DNA from: Spirodela intermedia
Lineage: Eukaryota > Streptophyta > Magnoliopsida > Alismatales > Araceae
Reading direction: 5' to 3'
Assembly (NCBI GenBank): GCA_902729315.2
Contig: LR746268.1
Coordinates: forward strand, 4,891,501 to 4,955,500
DNA length: 64,000 nt
This document shows positions 23,501 through 35,143 of the stretch, in pieces. Made by a program: the position numbers and the translations under genes. The stretch's first letter is position 1; every line of letters begins with the position of its first letter. A model generated the notes under the pieces. It saw nothing but the letters and a program-made list of their open reading frames with translations. It was not told the origin of the DNA and made no database searches.

Positions 23501-26500
23501 AATTACTCTTCACATTATTTTTCCTTCAAATATAAGTTCACTCCTCTTATTTTTTATTACATTGATTACATTCAAAGAGTTGACATTTCATTTTACTAAT
23601 GAATAATTTAAAAGAAATATGTGCATTAAGATGCTACACAATGTAATGAGAGTTACTTAAGGCTAATTAATCTTATGTACATGTCTTGCACGTATTTACC
23701 TATTTAGTGGAGCCCTTATTGTCATCATTGGCCACCACCAAGTGTTTCTTCTACCCCATCTTCCTTCTTTAGATGTTAATGTCATAGGATTTGAAATTCA
23801 AACCCATATATCAAAGGGTTCTCATTCCCTCTAAAGTTGAACTTATTTAGTCTTCTAAGTCCCCAGTAGACTTAGCTAACTACTTAAAAGTCTAGTTGAT
23901 CATCTTCTTTGTCTATAAATATATAATGTCCCATCATCCAACTCCTCAGAGTTGATCATAATGATGTTTTCATCTATTTCAATCCAGTTCACTTATGTGT
24001 CAAAATCTTCCTTGATTTGATTCTCAAAATCGAATTCACATGAATTTCTCAACTTCACTTCCTCACTATCATCTTATCAACTTATTTCCTTGGTTGGACC
24101 CTCCTCATACATCTTAAGTACCCTAGTCATCATGTTCTCTTTAAATTTAATATTCGTCAAGGGTCTATTCTTCTTTGATGAGTGAGATGCTGCTTGTTTG
24201 GTGTAATTTTCTTGGGGTTTGATTGTCATGAGTATTCTAAGGTATCTTGTTGTTATGTCAAGGTCTTTTTTACATTGGCTAGATGAGATTTATGAGATTC
24301 TTCCTCATATGAAATAATTACTAGAAGGCATTAAATTTAGATGGGCTACACCTCTTGCTCCTTTTACTTGGAAGAAGCACCATGTTCTTCATAATTTCCT
24401 ACCCTATTGAGTTACTAGAGTTGTTAGAGTGTTTTTCTGATGTGTTCTCCCTAGGGGTGAGACATAAAAGACATTTTTTGTTGATGTGTCAATTTAGTCA
24501 TGAGCCTTATTTTTAATATGCAAAGCCTTATGTATTCTAACATGGGTAAGTGTATTAATTTTCAACATGTTCTGTGTTTCTTTTTAATTCAGAATTATTC
24601 TTCCTAGGGACCATGTTCTCTAAGGGCCACTACTTTATTTCCTTGGGAGAGTTTTAAGAACCCACTATCTAGTAGATTCTCTTACTCGAGAGTGAGCCTC
24701 ATGGTATTTTATTTCCCAATATCTAATCAATTCATGCTCTTCTTCCTTTCCTCCTTTCCTCCTTTTGTCTCATCACATTTTCCTCTAATTGACAAACACT
24801 TATGATTTTGTTGCCACAATTGAGGGGACTAGGATTCATGGTTCTTCTGAGTTGTTCTTCCTTCTATGTTTTACTTGTGCAATCTTGATTCCAACAATCT
24901 TGGGGTGAGGGCCTCCCATAATCATTAAAGAAAATCAGGGTGTAAATTTAATAGAGCAATCTTGATTCATGCTATGTTATTGACACACACGTCAAGTAAT
25001 TTTTTAAAAAAATCAATAGAGGAAGAATGGAGCAAATTTATACTTTATTTAATCAATCTTTTGAATATCAACTCAACATGTTCTTATAAAATTTAATTTT
25101 CTTTGGTTTCGTGATGTAATGTGAAAAATTAGGTAAAGTTGATATTAAAATGAAATCAATATGGTGATAGATATCTCGTATAGGAGTAACATGATTAGGC
25201 ATATCTTGTAAAACAAAAAAAAAATAGATAATATATGTTGAACCAGTTAGAGAATAGTTTTAGTAAATTACAAAGTTGACTTTAACTTTTAAACAACTAT
25301 AAATAAATCGAGCTCATCATCTAAGTTATTGAGAAATTCTTTCTAATCAAGAGCATGGTTGTCTTATTCTTTTCATTTTTCATTTTTAAAAAATATTTTC
25401 TTTCCTTTGACGTAGGATAGATTTGTTTATCATTCTTACATAAAACATAAAGATTTTATTTGCCATGATTTGTAGTACCATTTCCAAACTATCAAAATCT
25501 TCCCAAAATCATATGACATGCATCTATCTTGACTATATCACACTAAATTTTGTCAACATATTTATGAAAAATTTCATCACACATGTTTCAGAAATTATAG
25601 TTTTGATATATTTTTTTATTCAACCAATCTATTATGAATGTGAGTGTGGCTGTCTTCAACTTATTTTTTATATTATACTTGAAGAAACTATATTGTCAAA
25701 ACTTTATTATAATATGTTATCAATAATCACATCACATACTTTGTTATTTATTGTGCACCATGTGCTAAAAATATCATATCAATATGAATACATTGCTTTT
25801 TCTTTTTCTATACGTAAGTCTTCTAGTCACTAGTGAATGAAATAGTATGTCTTCATTTTCAAATTCAATAAAAAAAGTTGTCTACACTTTCATATTCTAT
25901 GTGTCTCCTTCTTCACCACATTTTGAAATAACATTTGGGACAAAGATTTCTAACTAAAAAAGTTTCCCTATAAGATACTACTCTATCTGGGCTTGGTGTA
26001 GACATTGTTCCTCATCTAATGATCTTCATTGAGGTAAATCATTTGACTTGAATCACTTTTGTTGGAAATTTGAAATTTTGTTGTTACAATTTTAAGATAT
26101 TTTTTATTTTTCTTTGACATAGATTATATACATACAGATGCCTTGACTAATTTAATTTGAAAAATGATTGTAATGAAACTTTCTCCTTTATAGCATATGC
26201 TAAAATATAATGAATATCTTATTTATAATTTTCATATTACTAATATAAAATTTTCTCGTAATTTGGTGTAGAAATTGATATTTAAGCATTTTCTTCATTT
26301 TGTCCTAAGTGCAAAAAGGTTCATTGAAGTACATACCACAAGTCAATAGTAGATGCTCCCACCATACAAAGGTTATGTCTTTTAATTTATAAGTAACTAA
26401 TTTTACTTGTTTTCAGTTGAAATTTTTATATATTAAAAAAAACATTTAGCTTCAGCCCACTAATCTAAGAACTTTTTGATGTGTGAAAGTGAATGAGCAT

Positions 26501-26865
26501 TAAAGTTTAGTAAATCAATTTTCATACAAACATCTCAATATTATCTTCTAATCGACTTCTAGACTTTTCAAAAAGAACTGTAGAATGGCTACTATTGAGA
26601 TTTTTATTGGAAACACATTTTTTAGTATGTTTGAAATCAATATCCTTTTAGGTTATTTTAGAGTCTCATTTACCTCTTGAATATTTAATCAAGATGATGT
26701 TAAAAATGATATTTATGTGAGAAATAATATATCTTAATATTGTCATCTTTGTTGATATGATTTCTCTTACCTTTGGACATCTCTAAAGATGAATATTGAA
26801 TGAAAAAAATACTTTAATACTAATTTACATTGTGTTGATATAAACAACTAGAGTATATAGTGTTA

Positions 26866-27335
26866 AATTCACAAAATATGAATCTTGAAGAAGAAATTAA
26901 GTTATGAATTCATCGAACTAAGAACTTCAATACTTGAATTCATAAAAGAAAAGGTGACCATGAATCCACATGATCAAAAAGGAGATTATTGAATCCACAA
27001 AAAGCACTTGAATTCACAAGTAGAAAGAAGGTGATATGATAGGAGAAGAAAATTTCTAATACTTCAATTAACTTAGGTTACAATAAAGTTCTTTATATGG
27101 GCTTATAATGGAGACACGACTTTTCCAAAGGAAGGGTCATAAATAGATCTTGGAACATACTTTAACAAATTCTAAAGTAACTTGAAATAGACGTTGACCT
27201 ACTCTGAATAAAATTTTAAATATACTCTAAAAAATAGAGACATAAAATTATATTCAAATTTCATTGAGTCAAATTATCTTTTGTGCCATATTTTAGTAAT
27301 TACTTCTTAAAATCTAATTCCAAAGTGGTTGGGCC
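26866..27335. repeat. diverged direct repeat, copy 2
   Basis: This is the partner of 17520-18015. The shared terminal word CAAAGTGGTTGGGCC starts at 17996 and at 27321, an offset of 9325 bases. The divergence is high, so if these are LTRs the insertion is old. Confidence 0.6.
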
Positions 27336-27600
27336 TGTAATTTTTTTACTATTTTTCAACTTTTACTATTTTAGTAATTACTTCTCTTGTTGGGTCCATC
27401 TAATTGTCTTGATCCCTCTCTTTGACCACTCTAGGTCTCTCTTCCCGTATCTTGACTAGGCATTATTAAGCTTTAACAAATTAACATTGTTCTCTCAAAG
27501 AAATAATAATAATATATAAATGTCTTGACAAATATTCCTTTAATTAACTAGAGATATGAATTCCAAGGTATTTTACATGGCCTTGCATCAATAGGTCAAA

Positions 27601-28381
27601 AAAATGAGGACTTATCCTATAGCTGGTGTTTTGGGAGAATTAGGCAGCATTAATCCAAAATGTGGATGTGGAGAGAAAAAATATGTTTTCTTTGGTAATT
27701 CATTTCCAAGTCATTTGAGGCCCAGAATATATGAGTGGTGCATTATGTGGGTATATATCCACATTGGGTTAATGTTTCCCATCACTACTCGGACATATAG
27801 TTCGTAATTAAAATGAATGGTAAATAGTTAAAATAGGCGGAATGGTCATGAATTTCGTCAAACCAATTACCCTTCATTCCGATTAACGTCACCACTGATG
27901 GGATATTCTAATACCCTGTCCTTATACGTGATCTCTAAGCGTCTTGGCATCATCTTCATTCCTAATGATGCTCAAATTCCTCTTGGCGTTGCCTTTCCAA
28001 ATAATGAAGTTCGGAAGGGTTCACTCCCATAGTAAGAGATGGAGTGCTTTGATCTCATGGGGAAGGCCGCCCAGCGCCACCGCCGCCACCCCCCAGCGGC
28101 GGCCTGTGGAGGTCGGATTTTTTTAATGCGGAGGGGACAACGGGGGTCCCATGGATTGTGGCTTCCGGAGCTCGCTGGCCACCAGCTCCCAGATTTATCC
28201 AGGTCAGCGGCAATCCTGAGGTGTAGGAGCAGATCTGAGATTTCCAGCGAATCGGAAGGCCAATCCCCTATCCTCCAAAGATAAGCCCACACCTCCCTCT
28301 TACAGCTTAAACGTCACCTCCCATACCCTATTCCTCCCATCAACACCACCGTCTTTCGCAGGCGCACCGAGCTCTCCATCC
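27601..28381. other. upstream region of LHCA2
   Basis: The AT-rich block gives way to GC-rich sequence here. A small frame at 27604-27807 shows no known motif. The last 130 bases hold a CCAAT box and a GATAAG I-box, as expected for a light-regulated antenna gene. Confidence 0.5.
28260..28285 (+). promoter_or_regulatory. CCAAT box and GATAAG I-box of LHCA2
   Basis: CCAAT lies at 28260-28264 and GATAAG at 28280-28285, about 100-120 bases before the ATG. This pairing is typical of light-regulated LHC and RBCS promoters. I saw no clear TATA box. Function is inferred. Confidence 0.4.
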
Positions 28382-29615
28382 ATGGCTTCCATCTGCGCGT
28401 CCTCCTCTGCTGTTGCAGCCGTCGCCAGGCAGGACTCTCTCTCCCTCCCTCTCTCTCTCTCGCTCGCTGTGCCCGCGGAAAGGTTTATTCTCTTCGAGTT
28501 TTTGTTTTGTGATCAACGTGGGAGATTTACCCAGTCCGGTGACGATGGTGCAGTTCGCAGAAGGGTAGGAATGGGCTGGCAGCGACGAGGGCCGCCTTCC
28601 TCGGCGGGAGGAAGCTGAGGCAGGAGAGGTGGCCGGCCCACGCTGTAGCTCCCCGAGGGCTTACCGTGTCGGCCGCGGCGGCGGATCCCGAGAGGCCCCT
28701 CTGGTTCCCAGGGAGCACCCCTCCCGCATGGCTCGACGGCAGGTTTGACTCCCTTTCTCTCCGTACCCCGTTTCGTCAGAGCTTTCGATCGATGGAGATA
28801 CTCACGCTGAAGATTGCGGGCGTCCTGGTTTCAGCCTCCCCGGAGACTTCGGGTTCGACCCTCTCGGCCTCGGTGAGTTCGATCCCCATTGACTTCCTGT
28901 TCGATCGTCCTCTCTCTCGATCAGGAGGAAATAAATGGCCTTTCGCTGACCGTGGAAACTACTCTGAAACCAGGGTCTGACCCGGAGAGCCTGAGGTGGA
29001 ACCAGCAGGCGGAGCTGGTGCACTGCAGATGGGCGATGCTCGGAGCCGCAGGGATCTTCATCCCGGAGCTGCTAACGAAGCTCGGTATCCTCAACACCCC
29101 GTCCTGGTACACCGCCGGGGAGCAGGAGTACTTCACGGACACCACCACGCTCTTCGTGGTGGAGCTGGTGCTGATCGGCTGGGCGGAGGGCCGGCGATGG
29201 GCCGACATCATCAAGCCAGGGTCCGTCAACACCGACCCCATCTTCCCCAACAATAAGCTCACCGGCACCGACGTGGGCTACCCCGGTGGCCTCTGGTTCG
29301 ATCCTCTCGGCTGGGGATCCGGTTCCCCGGAGAAGATCAAGGAGCTGAGGACCAAGGAGATCAAGAACGGCCGGTTGGCCATGCTCGCCGTGATAGGCGC
29401 CTGGTTCCAGCACATCTACACCGGCACTGGCCCCATCGACAACCTCTTCGCCCACCTCGCCGACCCCGGTCACGCCACCATTTTTGCCGTAAGTCCCTCC
29501 CCCGCCATGGCCTCCTCCCCTTCTTCTTCTTCTACTTGTTCTTCTTCCTCTACCCCTCAGACGCTGAAACTCGACGTCTGATCCTCTCCTTCCGCAGGCT
29601 TTCTCTCCTAAGTGA
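28382..29615 (+). CDS. LHCA2: LHCA2, photosystem I chlorophyll a/b-binding antenna protein, five exons
   Basis: This is a nuclear-encoded thylakoid protein that binds chlorophyll and carotenoid in the PSI antenna (LHCI). Exons are 28382-28482, 28554-28742, 28835-28872, 28974-29488 and 29598-29615; phases close to 286 residues. A transit peptide covers roughly 1-75. The mature part starts near [16 protein letters not shown]. The LHC signature DFGFDPLGL is at 101-109, helix B carries [14 protein letters not shown] (about 123-136), helix C carries [20 protein letters not shown], and helix A carries [16 protein letters not shown] (238-253). The protein ends HATIFAAFSPK, as in LHCA2. Exon 1 runs through a CT tract that adds a Ser/Leu-rich stretch to the transit peptide. 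A non-canonical GC donor at 28427 would instead remove 56 nt and the frame would still close, giving a family-like ...AVASSQKG junction. The donor at 28483 is used here because it is GT and its short 71-nt intron is T-rich. Confidence 0.95.
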
Positions 29616-30135
29616 AGACGGCGCCGGAGCAATTCGCCGACATCGACGAGGGGACGGGCGGTGGACGTGAAGAAGAAGCCTCGGCTGGCCAGACAAGAGG
29701 GGAGTTGATGTGGATGCGAAGGCTGCGTGTGTAACTAAATTAAAGTTTGGTGTTTTCCTCCGTTGGCCCCATCATTTCAGAGCAATGTACAAAGAATCGT
29801 TGGGCGTCTTCTTCTGAATCAGAGCCTCTCCAGGCTGAGACCGCAGACCGCTGGTTTTTAATAATCTGGCGATTTTCGGGGGTGGGTAGAAGGAAATATC
29901 GATTTAAATCAAACACCCTTCTATCATTTATTCTCGAAGGTTTCAGATCCAAGGTCAGACCTGGCTGTGACCCGGTGATGCCCAAACCAAATTGCTGCGA
30001 TTTTTCTGAATAAAAACAACCTGAATCCAAAGCCGGCAGTAATGAAATCAATCACCTCGAGGGGGGGCCAGAGAAGAGGTACTGAGATGGAACATCAGTG
30101 GAGCAAATTCCTCGGGGCAGAGCATCCTACAACTG
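29616..30135. other. convergent 3' ends of LHCA2 and dCMP deaminase
   Basis: The two genes converge across about 520 bases, which should hold both 3' UTRs and polyadenylation signals. The frames at 29740-30051 (minus) and 29747-30013 (plus) mirror each other and show no known motif. Confidence 0.6.
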
Positions 30136-31195
30136 TCAGGGCTCCTCAAATTTGATAAGAATCTGAGACATTTGTGGCTGGTGCTTTCTGACCTACGAAG
30201 TGGAGAAGATATTATGAGAACATGAAATAAATAGTATAAAAAAAATAGACATCACTATGAGCGGCACATACTTTCACGCCGGCCATTGATAACAATCTGC
30301 GAGAAGCAGTGTACATGACCGAGTCATTTAACCTCTTCTCAACAAAATAAATGACCTCAGAGACTCCTGACTGCAAGAGCAAGCGAATTTCTCCGTCAAC
30401 CAATGACCCCTTTCAACCTTCTCAATATCTTATTTCAGATATCGACACATTTCGCCTAGAACAGCAGGACGAGGGAAATATGTGTGGAATTGACGACAAC
30501 ACGGCACCAACCTGGATGATAATCTTTGCACATTCGTTGCAAGGGAACATCGTGACGTAGAGTCTCTGCAGAGATTACTGAGCAATGATTAGAAATGAAG
30601 AATCCTCGGGGAAATTATGTTCTAAATAATTGAAACTACCTCGCCAGTTGGAAACAGTCATCCAAAAGTTTGAGATGAACGCCGATTTCTAAAGATGAAA
30701 TAATATACATCTCTTCTGAACTCAAAATTATGCCAGGAAAGTCCAGGATCCATCGCATAGCTTGGTGTATCAAGACGCCCATGACTCTACTAGCGCACAA
30801 GGGATATGCGCCATGTCTTTAATGAGCATCCAATAAAAAAATTCTATGTTTATTAAGCAAATGTTACGATACTTGAAAATTGTAGAATTAGCATTTATTT
30901 ATTTATCCTGTTGAGGAGGGGATCAGGAGTGACCCCGCGGATAGGATGAGTACCCATGTCTTGAATAGCATCCGTCTGTTTAAGAGGGTCAGTTCGAGCC
31001 ATATGATCCAAGGTCTCTGCTCTTGAGATTTTTCAAGCATGAAAATGGCTAAAGCTGAATTGTGATCGCTGTTCTGTCTATTTTGACAGCTTTATGCTGT
31101 TGAGCATGGACCTGAAGAACATTATTAGTGAAATTATTTTTACGATTATCTATTGACAATCGAACGCTCTCTTGTTATCTACAACAGTACCCTTA

Positions 31196-31273
<78 letters not shown>

Positions 31274-34151
31274 AAAAGCCTTGAAAAGGTTTAAATTGGC
31301 ACAGCCAACTTCAGACAACTCTGTAAATATCCCATGCTACCAAGACAAAAAAGGGCGATAAATAGATATTCAAAATTTTCAAGAATATAATATTATTATT
31401 GACTATCCATACAGATCAAAAGACTTGATAAAACATCATTAGACAAACGGTGTAACGAGAGCATTCTGCCGTCAATTTGGTGGAAAGAAACAAATAGCAG
31501 ATAAAGAAACCTACCAGCTTGCCCTGGTACATGGTGACCTGAGATGGCGTGACTAAAGAATATGCAGTAAAAATTTATACAAAAAAACCATAAAAAAGGA
31601 AAGGAGAGCAGAGAAAGGAAGAAGCAGAGGTCACCTGCCCTGCTGCCGATGCATGGTTAGTATTCAAAATAGCATTGACTTCAGCATGGCATACATAACT
31701 GCAAGAAATCAGAAATAATAGTCATACCATTTTCCAGGAAAATAGACCATATTTTCTCGCAAATTAAACAAAGCTATCTACTTAGTAACGAAGCACGGTT
31801 GGCTGAACTGCAATCAAAGGGAAAAGAAGAGAAGCCTATGGGGTTCCAGGGCAAAACATTAAAATCCGCTCAATCCGTTAACATGAAGATACTAAGTACT
31901 TGAAAGCAGGATAGCGAGGGGAGAGATGAGAGATTTGCCACGGACAATTGCACTTACGGGTACTTTGTTTCCAATGGGTTTCCAGACCTGGATTTCTGAA
32001 AGACAAACGGGAAGAACACAGTTAGACTGGGCAAGAGAATCCCTTCAGAACTTTTTTCCCTTCCTATTTGGCCACATAAACCCATCAAACGACGATTCTC
32101 AGACCAGAACAAGATAATTTACAGGGCAAAAAATGGGTCTAAGCAGAAAAATGCTGCCGAAACGGTTTTACATTTAATTAGCCCCATGGTTAACCAGAAA
32201 TTGTCTGATAACTAAATCTAGTAAAACAACCTTTGCCCATGAAAGCTTGTCATCACAGCAGCCTCTTGGAAATCCGTTATAGCCAATCCCTGACTAAGCA
32301 GAAATAGAATTAGAGTACTACGAAATTCCCATATTCCATGGCAGAAAAAAAAGAAGATTTATTTCAACAAATCTCTCGTGAATCGAACAACAGAAAATGT
32401 GGCATATCAAAGCAGGAATGGCAACTTCAGATTGCACGAAGCCCCAGCCAACGCGGAGAGGAGTCATGGATTAGTACGAATTTGCCTATTAAACTTATCA
32501 GTAACTTTGATTTCATTTACTTGAAGTTATTTAGGGGATAGACGCTAAACAAGGCATGGTATTTCTCTGCCTACGGTAATTTGATAATTATCTCAATTAA
32601 TTTGATATAAATGGATCATCCTGCATCACCATATCAAACATGAATATGAACGAATATACATGCAACAGAGTCTCAGATCATGTATGAAGGAAGCAATGAA
32701 CCATAAAAATAAGATATTTCATGTAAAATATTATTCATCATCTCTATCTTCAGGGATTTTGCATATTTTTTAACCAAACTAAGGTTCCTATAAAACGTCC
32801 TCCCCACAGTAAAAAGATGTATAGGTCAACAACATAAATATATGCATATATATATAAAAAAATTAAAAAGAAAGTAGACAATGCAACTTTGGGAGATCCG
32901 AGTTTTCACTTCTTACCAAGTATTATTCCATCTTGGCTCACCAAGCAGGCTCCAACCTAGAAGACATTATTTTTGTTTGTTTAAGTGAATGGTTAGATGA
33001 ATAGTCTGGGCCAAAAATAAGTAAATCATGAATCAACGGATAAGAAAAGAAAAACAGAGGGTTGAAATAGGAGACTATAGCTCGGAAACAAAGGATTATA
33101 AATAGAATAAAAAACATCAAATCAGAAACCCATCGAAGAACTGAACAAGTAGACTGAAGAAGGTCAAGTCATTGAGATGGAGTGGCATATCCATGATACT
33201 AAGTTGCATGGATGACCCACTCTACTGATGGTGGACAGCTTCCCCAGGACTGGCTCGGGGATTCACACCCAGGACAAAGAAGAGCAAACCCAGTCGCCAA
33301 GGTTTGAATTTATATGGATACGGTTTATATGCAAAAGAGTAAATTAAAAAATTGTTGACGTAGCTTAGCATAGACATTATTCGATATATGAGATGACAGT
33401 AGCCCATGTTCGCCGCGGAAGATGTTCCGAGTCATATCCTGTAATGTATGCTTGAGTAGTAGCCCTTCATTCTGAGGGAAATTCAATACCAATTTTTATT
33501 TAGAAAATCTCATCTCCGATACAGCTCAGTATTTATTAGCCGGGAGGCTCACGAGTGATCATCACTCTGGAAAAAAGACTGAACCACTGACAAACGGCCG
33601 TTGAGTTGCCTGAGATGGTTTCGGATCTTCTCTCAGAATTGAACGAGAGGCTGAAGCCGAGCAGAGATTCTCATCGAGTCTTGTAGGATTCGAATAGTGG
33701 AATGTACAGCAGAAGCATTCAGACCAACGTAAACAAGAACCGCAGTAAGACCACGAATAAGATTAAGATGGAATGCGGATGAACAAAAGGGGTTACCTGT
33801 CTGTTGGGATCCTTGGAGCGCTTGGCCGAGAGGAAGGCTAGTGCCATGAAGTAATCGTCCCAAGACAGGTACCTGATCAACAAAATCATAAGGTGAAGGC
33901 ACCAGTACCCGGGTAAATGAGAAAAAGGAGGAAGGAACGCGACAGATGAAGAACCCTTTGCGCTTGGAGGGGTCGAAAGGACACTGTACAGAGGAATTCT
34001 CGAGCGATCGGTTGGCGTCCACGGCCAAGGAGTCAACCTCATTGGAGGAGGGTTTCCTCCAGTATCCAGAGAGGAAGCGGACTGCGATGGCGGAGGCGAG
34101 CGCCCCCCCTACCACGGATGCTGAAACGAGAGCCACATCTCTCGTGCTCAT
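30136..34151 (-). CDS. deoxycytidylate (dCMP) deaminase, nine exons
   Basis: This enzyme converts dCMP to dUMP, feeding thymidylate synthesis. Minus-strand exons are 34151-33955, 33872-33797, 32956-32917, 32289-32231, 31995-31958, 31698-31635, 30565-30512, 30370-30272 and 30192-30136. All introns are GT-AG and the frame closes at 227 residues, the family's size. The zinc-site motifs of the cytidine deaminase superfamily are intact: HAEVN with His141 and catalytic Glu143 (exon 6), and PCNEC with Cys167 and Cys170 (exon 7). Other family marks are YLSWDDYFMALAFLSAKRSKD, GIGYNGFPRGC, SGVSEVIYFVEKRL, LLSMAGVKV and the end RKHQPQMSQILIKFEEP. The N-terminus (VALVSASVVGGALASAIAV) is hydrophobic and is followed by basic residues, so it could be a membrane anchor or organelle signal; this is inference. 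GCCDDKLSWAK differs slightly from the GCSDDKLPWAK I remember. Confidence 0.95.
30566..31634 (-). other. dCMP deaminase intron 6 with compound microsatellite
   Basis: An intron of about 1.07 kb between the two zinc-site exons. It contains the (TG)n(AG)n compound repeat at 31199-31270 and a 24-nt possible micro-exon at 31538-31515 that I rejected. Confidence 0.85.
31199..31270. repeat. compound (TG)n(AG)n microsatellite, ~72 bp
   Basis: About 34 bases of TG pass directly into about 38 bases of AG. It lies inside an intron of the dCMP deaminase gene. Confidence 0.95.
32290..32916 (-). other. dCMP deaminase intron 3
   Basis: An AT-rich 627-nt intron with GTAAGA donor and CAG acceptor. It contains no repeat or gene that I can recognise. 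Confidence 0.85.
32957..33796 (-). other. dCMP deaminase intron 2
   Basis: An intron of 840 nt with GTAACC donor and TCTAG acceptor. The minus frames at 32938-33120 and 33222-33407 fall in it and have no recognisable content. Confidence 0.8.
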
Positions 34152-35143
34152 GGTAGGAAGACCTCCCGAAGAGTGCCAGCAGGCGGTTCAAGATGTCCAG
34201 ATGAGAGAAAACGATAAACCCTAACAAGAGACGGGGACGAGGGTGGCCTGCCGTAAAACGGCGGGAAAGCGGGAGGCTATGGCCAGTAACGGCGCGATCT
34301 TTTTGAAAGCCCATCTCAATGGGCGTAAGTCAACGGATCATTCAATCATCATTTCTCACAAGCTCTCTTCCAGGTAATTCGGCGCGCAGGCGACCGTCAT
34401 TTCCAATTCTGAAAGCATCGGAGAGCTCATCTCTTTACGCAGGCATCATCGAGGAAGTTGCTTGATCTCTGAATGCGAACTCGTTACTTGATACGGTGGA
34501 AGGGGAAAAACATATTTTCTCCCTCCACCGTACGTTTCAATTAGACTTTTCCGGCTCCAAAAGTGGGGGAAAATCACGGCAAAGATAGCAGTTTCTAAGA
34601 TGTCCTGTTTCAGCTCCGATTCCTTTTGAATCTGAATCAACAATCAGTTTTTGATATCTATAATCTCAGACCAAGAATATTAACTCCCTCGGACGCCTAG
34701 ATAACAGAGAAATATATATATATATTCACAAAATTCACAGATACCTATTTTTAGCGTATCTAATTGAGTTCCATGCGCAATTCGATCCATCCAGGCTTGA
34801 CAAAAAGCTGCCAGATTGAGATAGTAAATAAAACCGAAGCCCAAAAGAGAAAAAATAATTCTTTTCTTCTGCCGACCAAGAACCAGAGAAAAATTCCCCG
34901 ATTCAGCATGTAAAATTTCCAGAGCCTGATTCCTGCAGGATCTGTTCTGAGAAGGGGGGTGAGGAGGAGACAATCATCGTTGTCTCCCTTCTACCGCCGG
35001 AGGGAGAGAGGGGGGGGTGGGGAAGGGGGGTGCATCCCCACCGCGGCAAAATTTAGATCTATAAATACTGATTATATACACAGAGCGATCGATCCCCCTC
35101 GTCGATGGCATTAATCGACCTCCGCTTCTTTCCCCCGCTCCGT
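34152..35143. other. intergenic: dCMP deaminase promoter and 3' flank of the DnaJ-like gene
   Basis: Two same-strand genes are separated by about 1 kb. A G-rich run lies at about 35000-35030 and an AT repeat at 34710-34724. No additional gene is supported. Confidence 0.6.

Larger units (their letters stand above)
15200..27600. other. AT-rich gene-free block, probably decayed transposon DNA
   Basis: Composition changes sharply near 15.2 kb from GC-rich to strongly AT-rich and changes back near 27.6 kb. The open frames are few and mostly short, low-complexity and without recognised domains. The block contains a diverged pair of direct repeats (17.5-18.0 and 26.9-27.3 kb), a GA tract (18280-18324) and a small tandem repeat (20490-20584). 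I could not find reverse transcriptase, integrase or transposase motifs by eye, so the transposon origin is inferred from repeats, composition and decay. Confidence 0.55.

Noticed and set aside
23291-25833. Open frames at 23291-23485 and 25465-25833 as transposon proteins
   Set aside because: Their residues (rich in Phe, Ile, Leu and Tyr) reflect AT-rich codons; no reverse transcriptase, integrase or protease motif could be read.
29072-29632. 186-codon minus-strand frame
   Set aside because: It is antisense to LHCA2 exon 4, which is clearly the coding strand by family identity.
30900-31030. GTTCGAGCC word resembling a tRNA T-arm
   Set aside because: No acceptor stem, D-arm or anticodon arm can be folded around it.
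31515-31538. 24-nt in-frame micro-exon in dCMP deaminase intron 6 (VTMYQGKL)
   Set aside because: It has AG and GT borders and right phase, but the residues are not found in the family, and exon 7 (RLYVTMFPCNEC) follows exon 6 perfectly without it.
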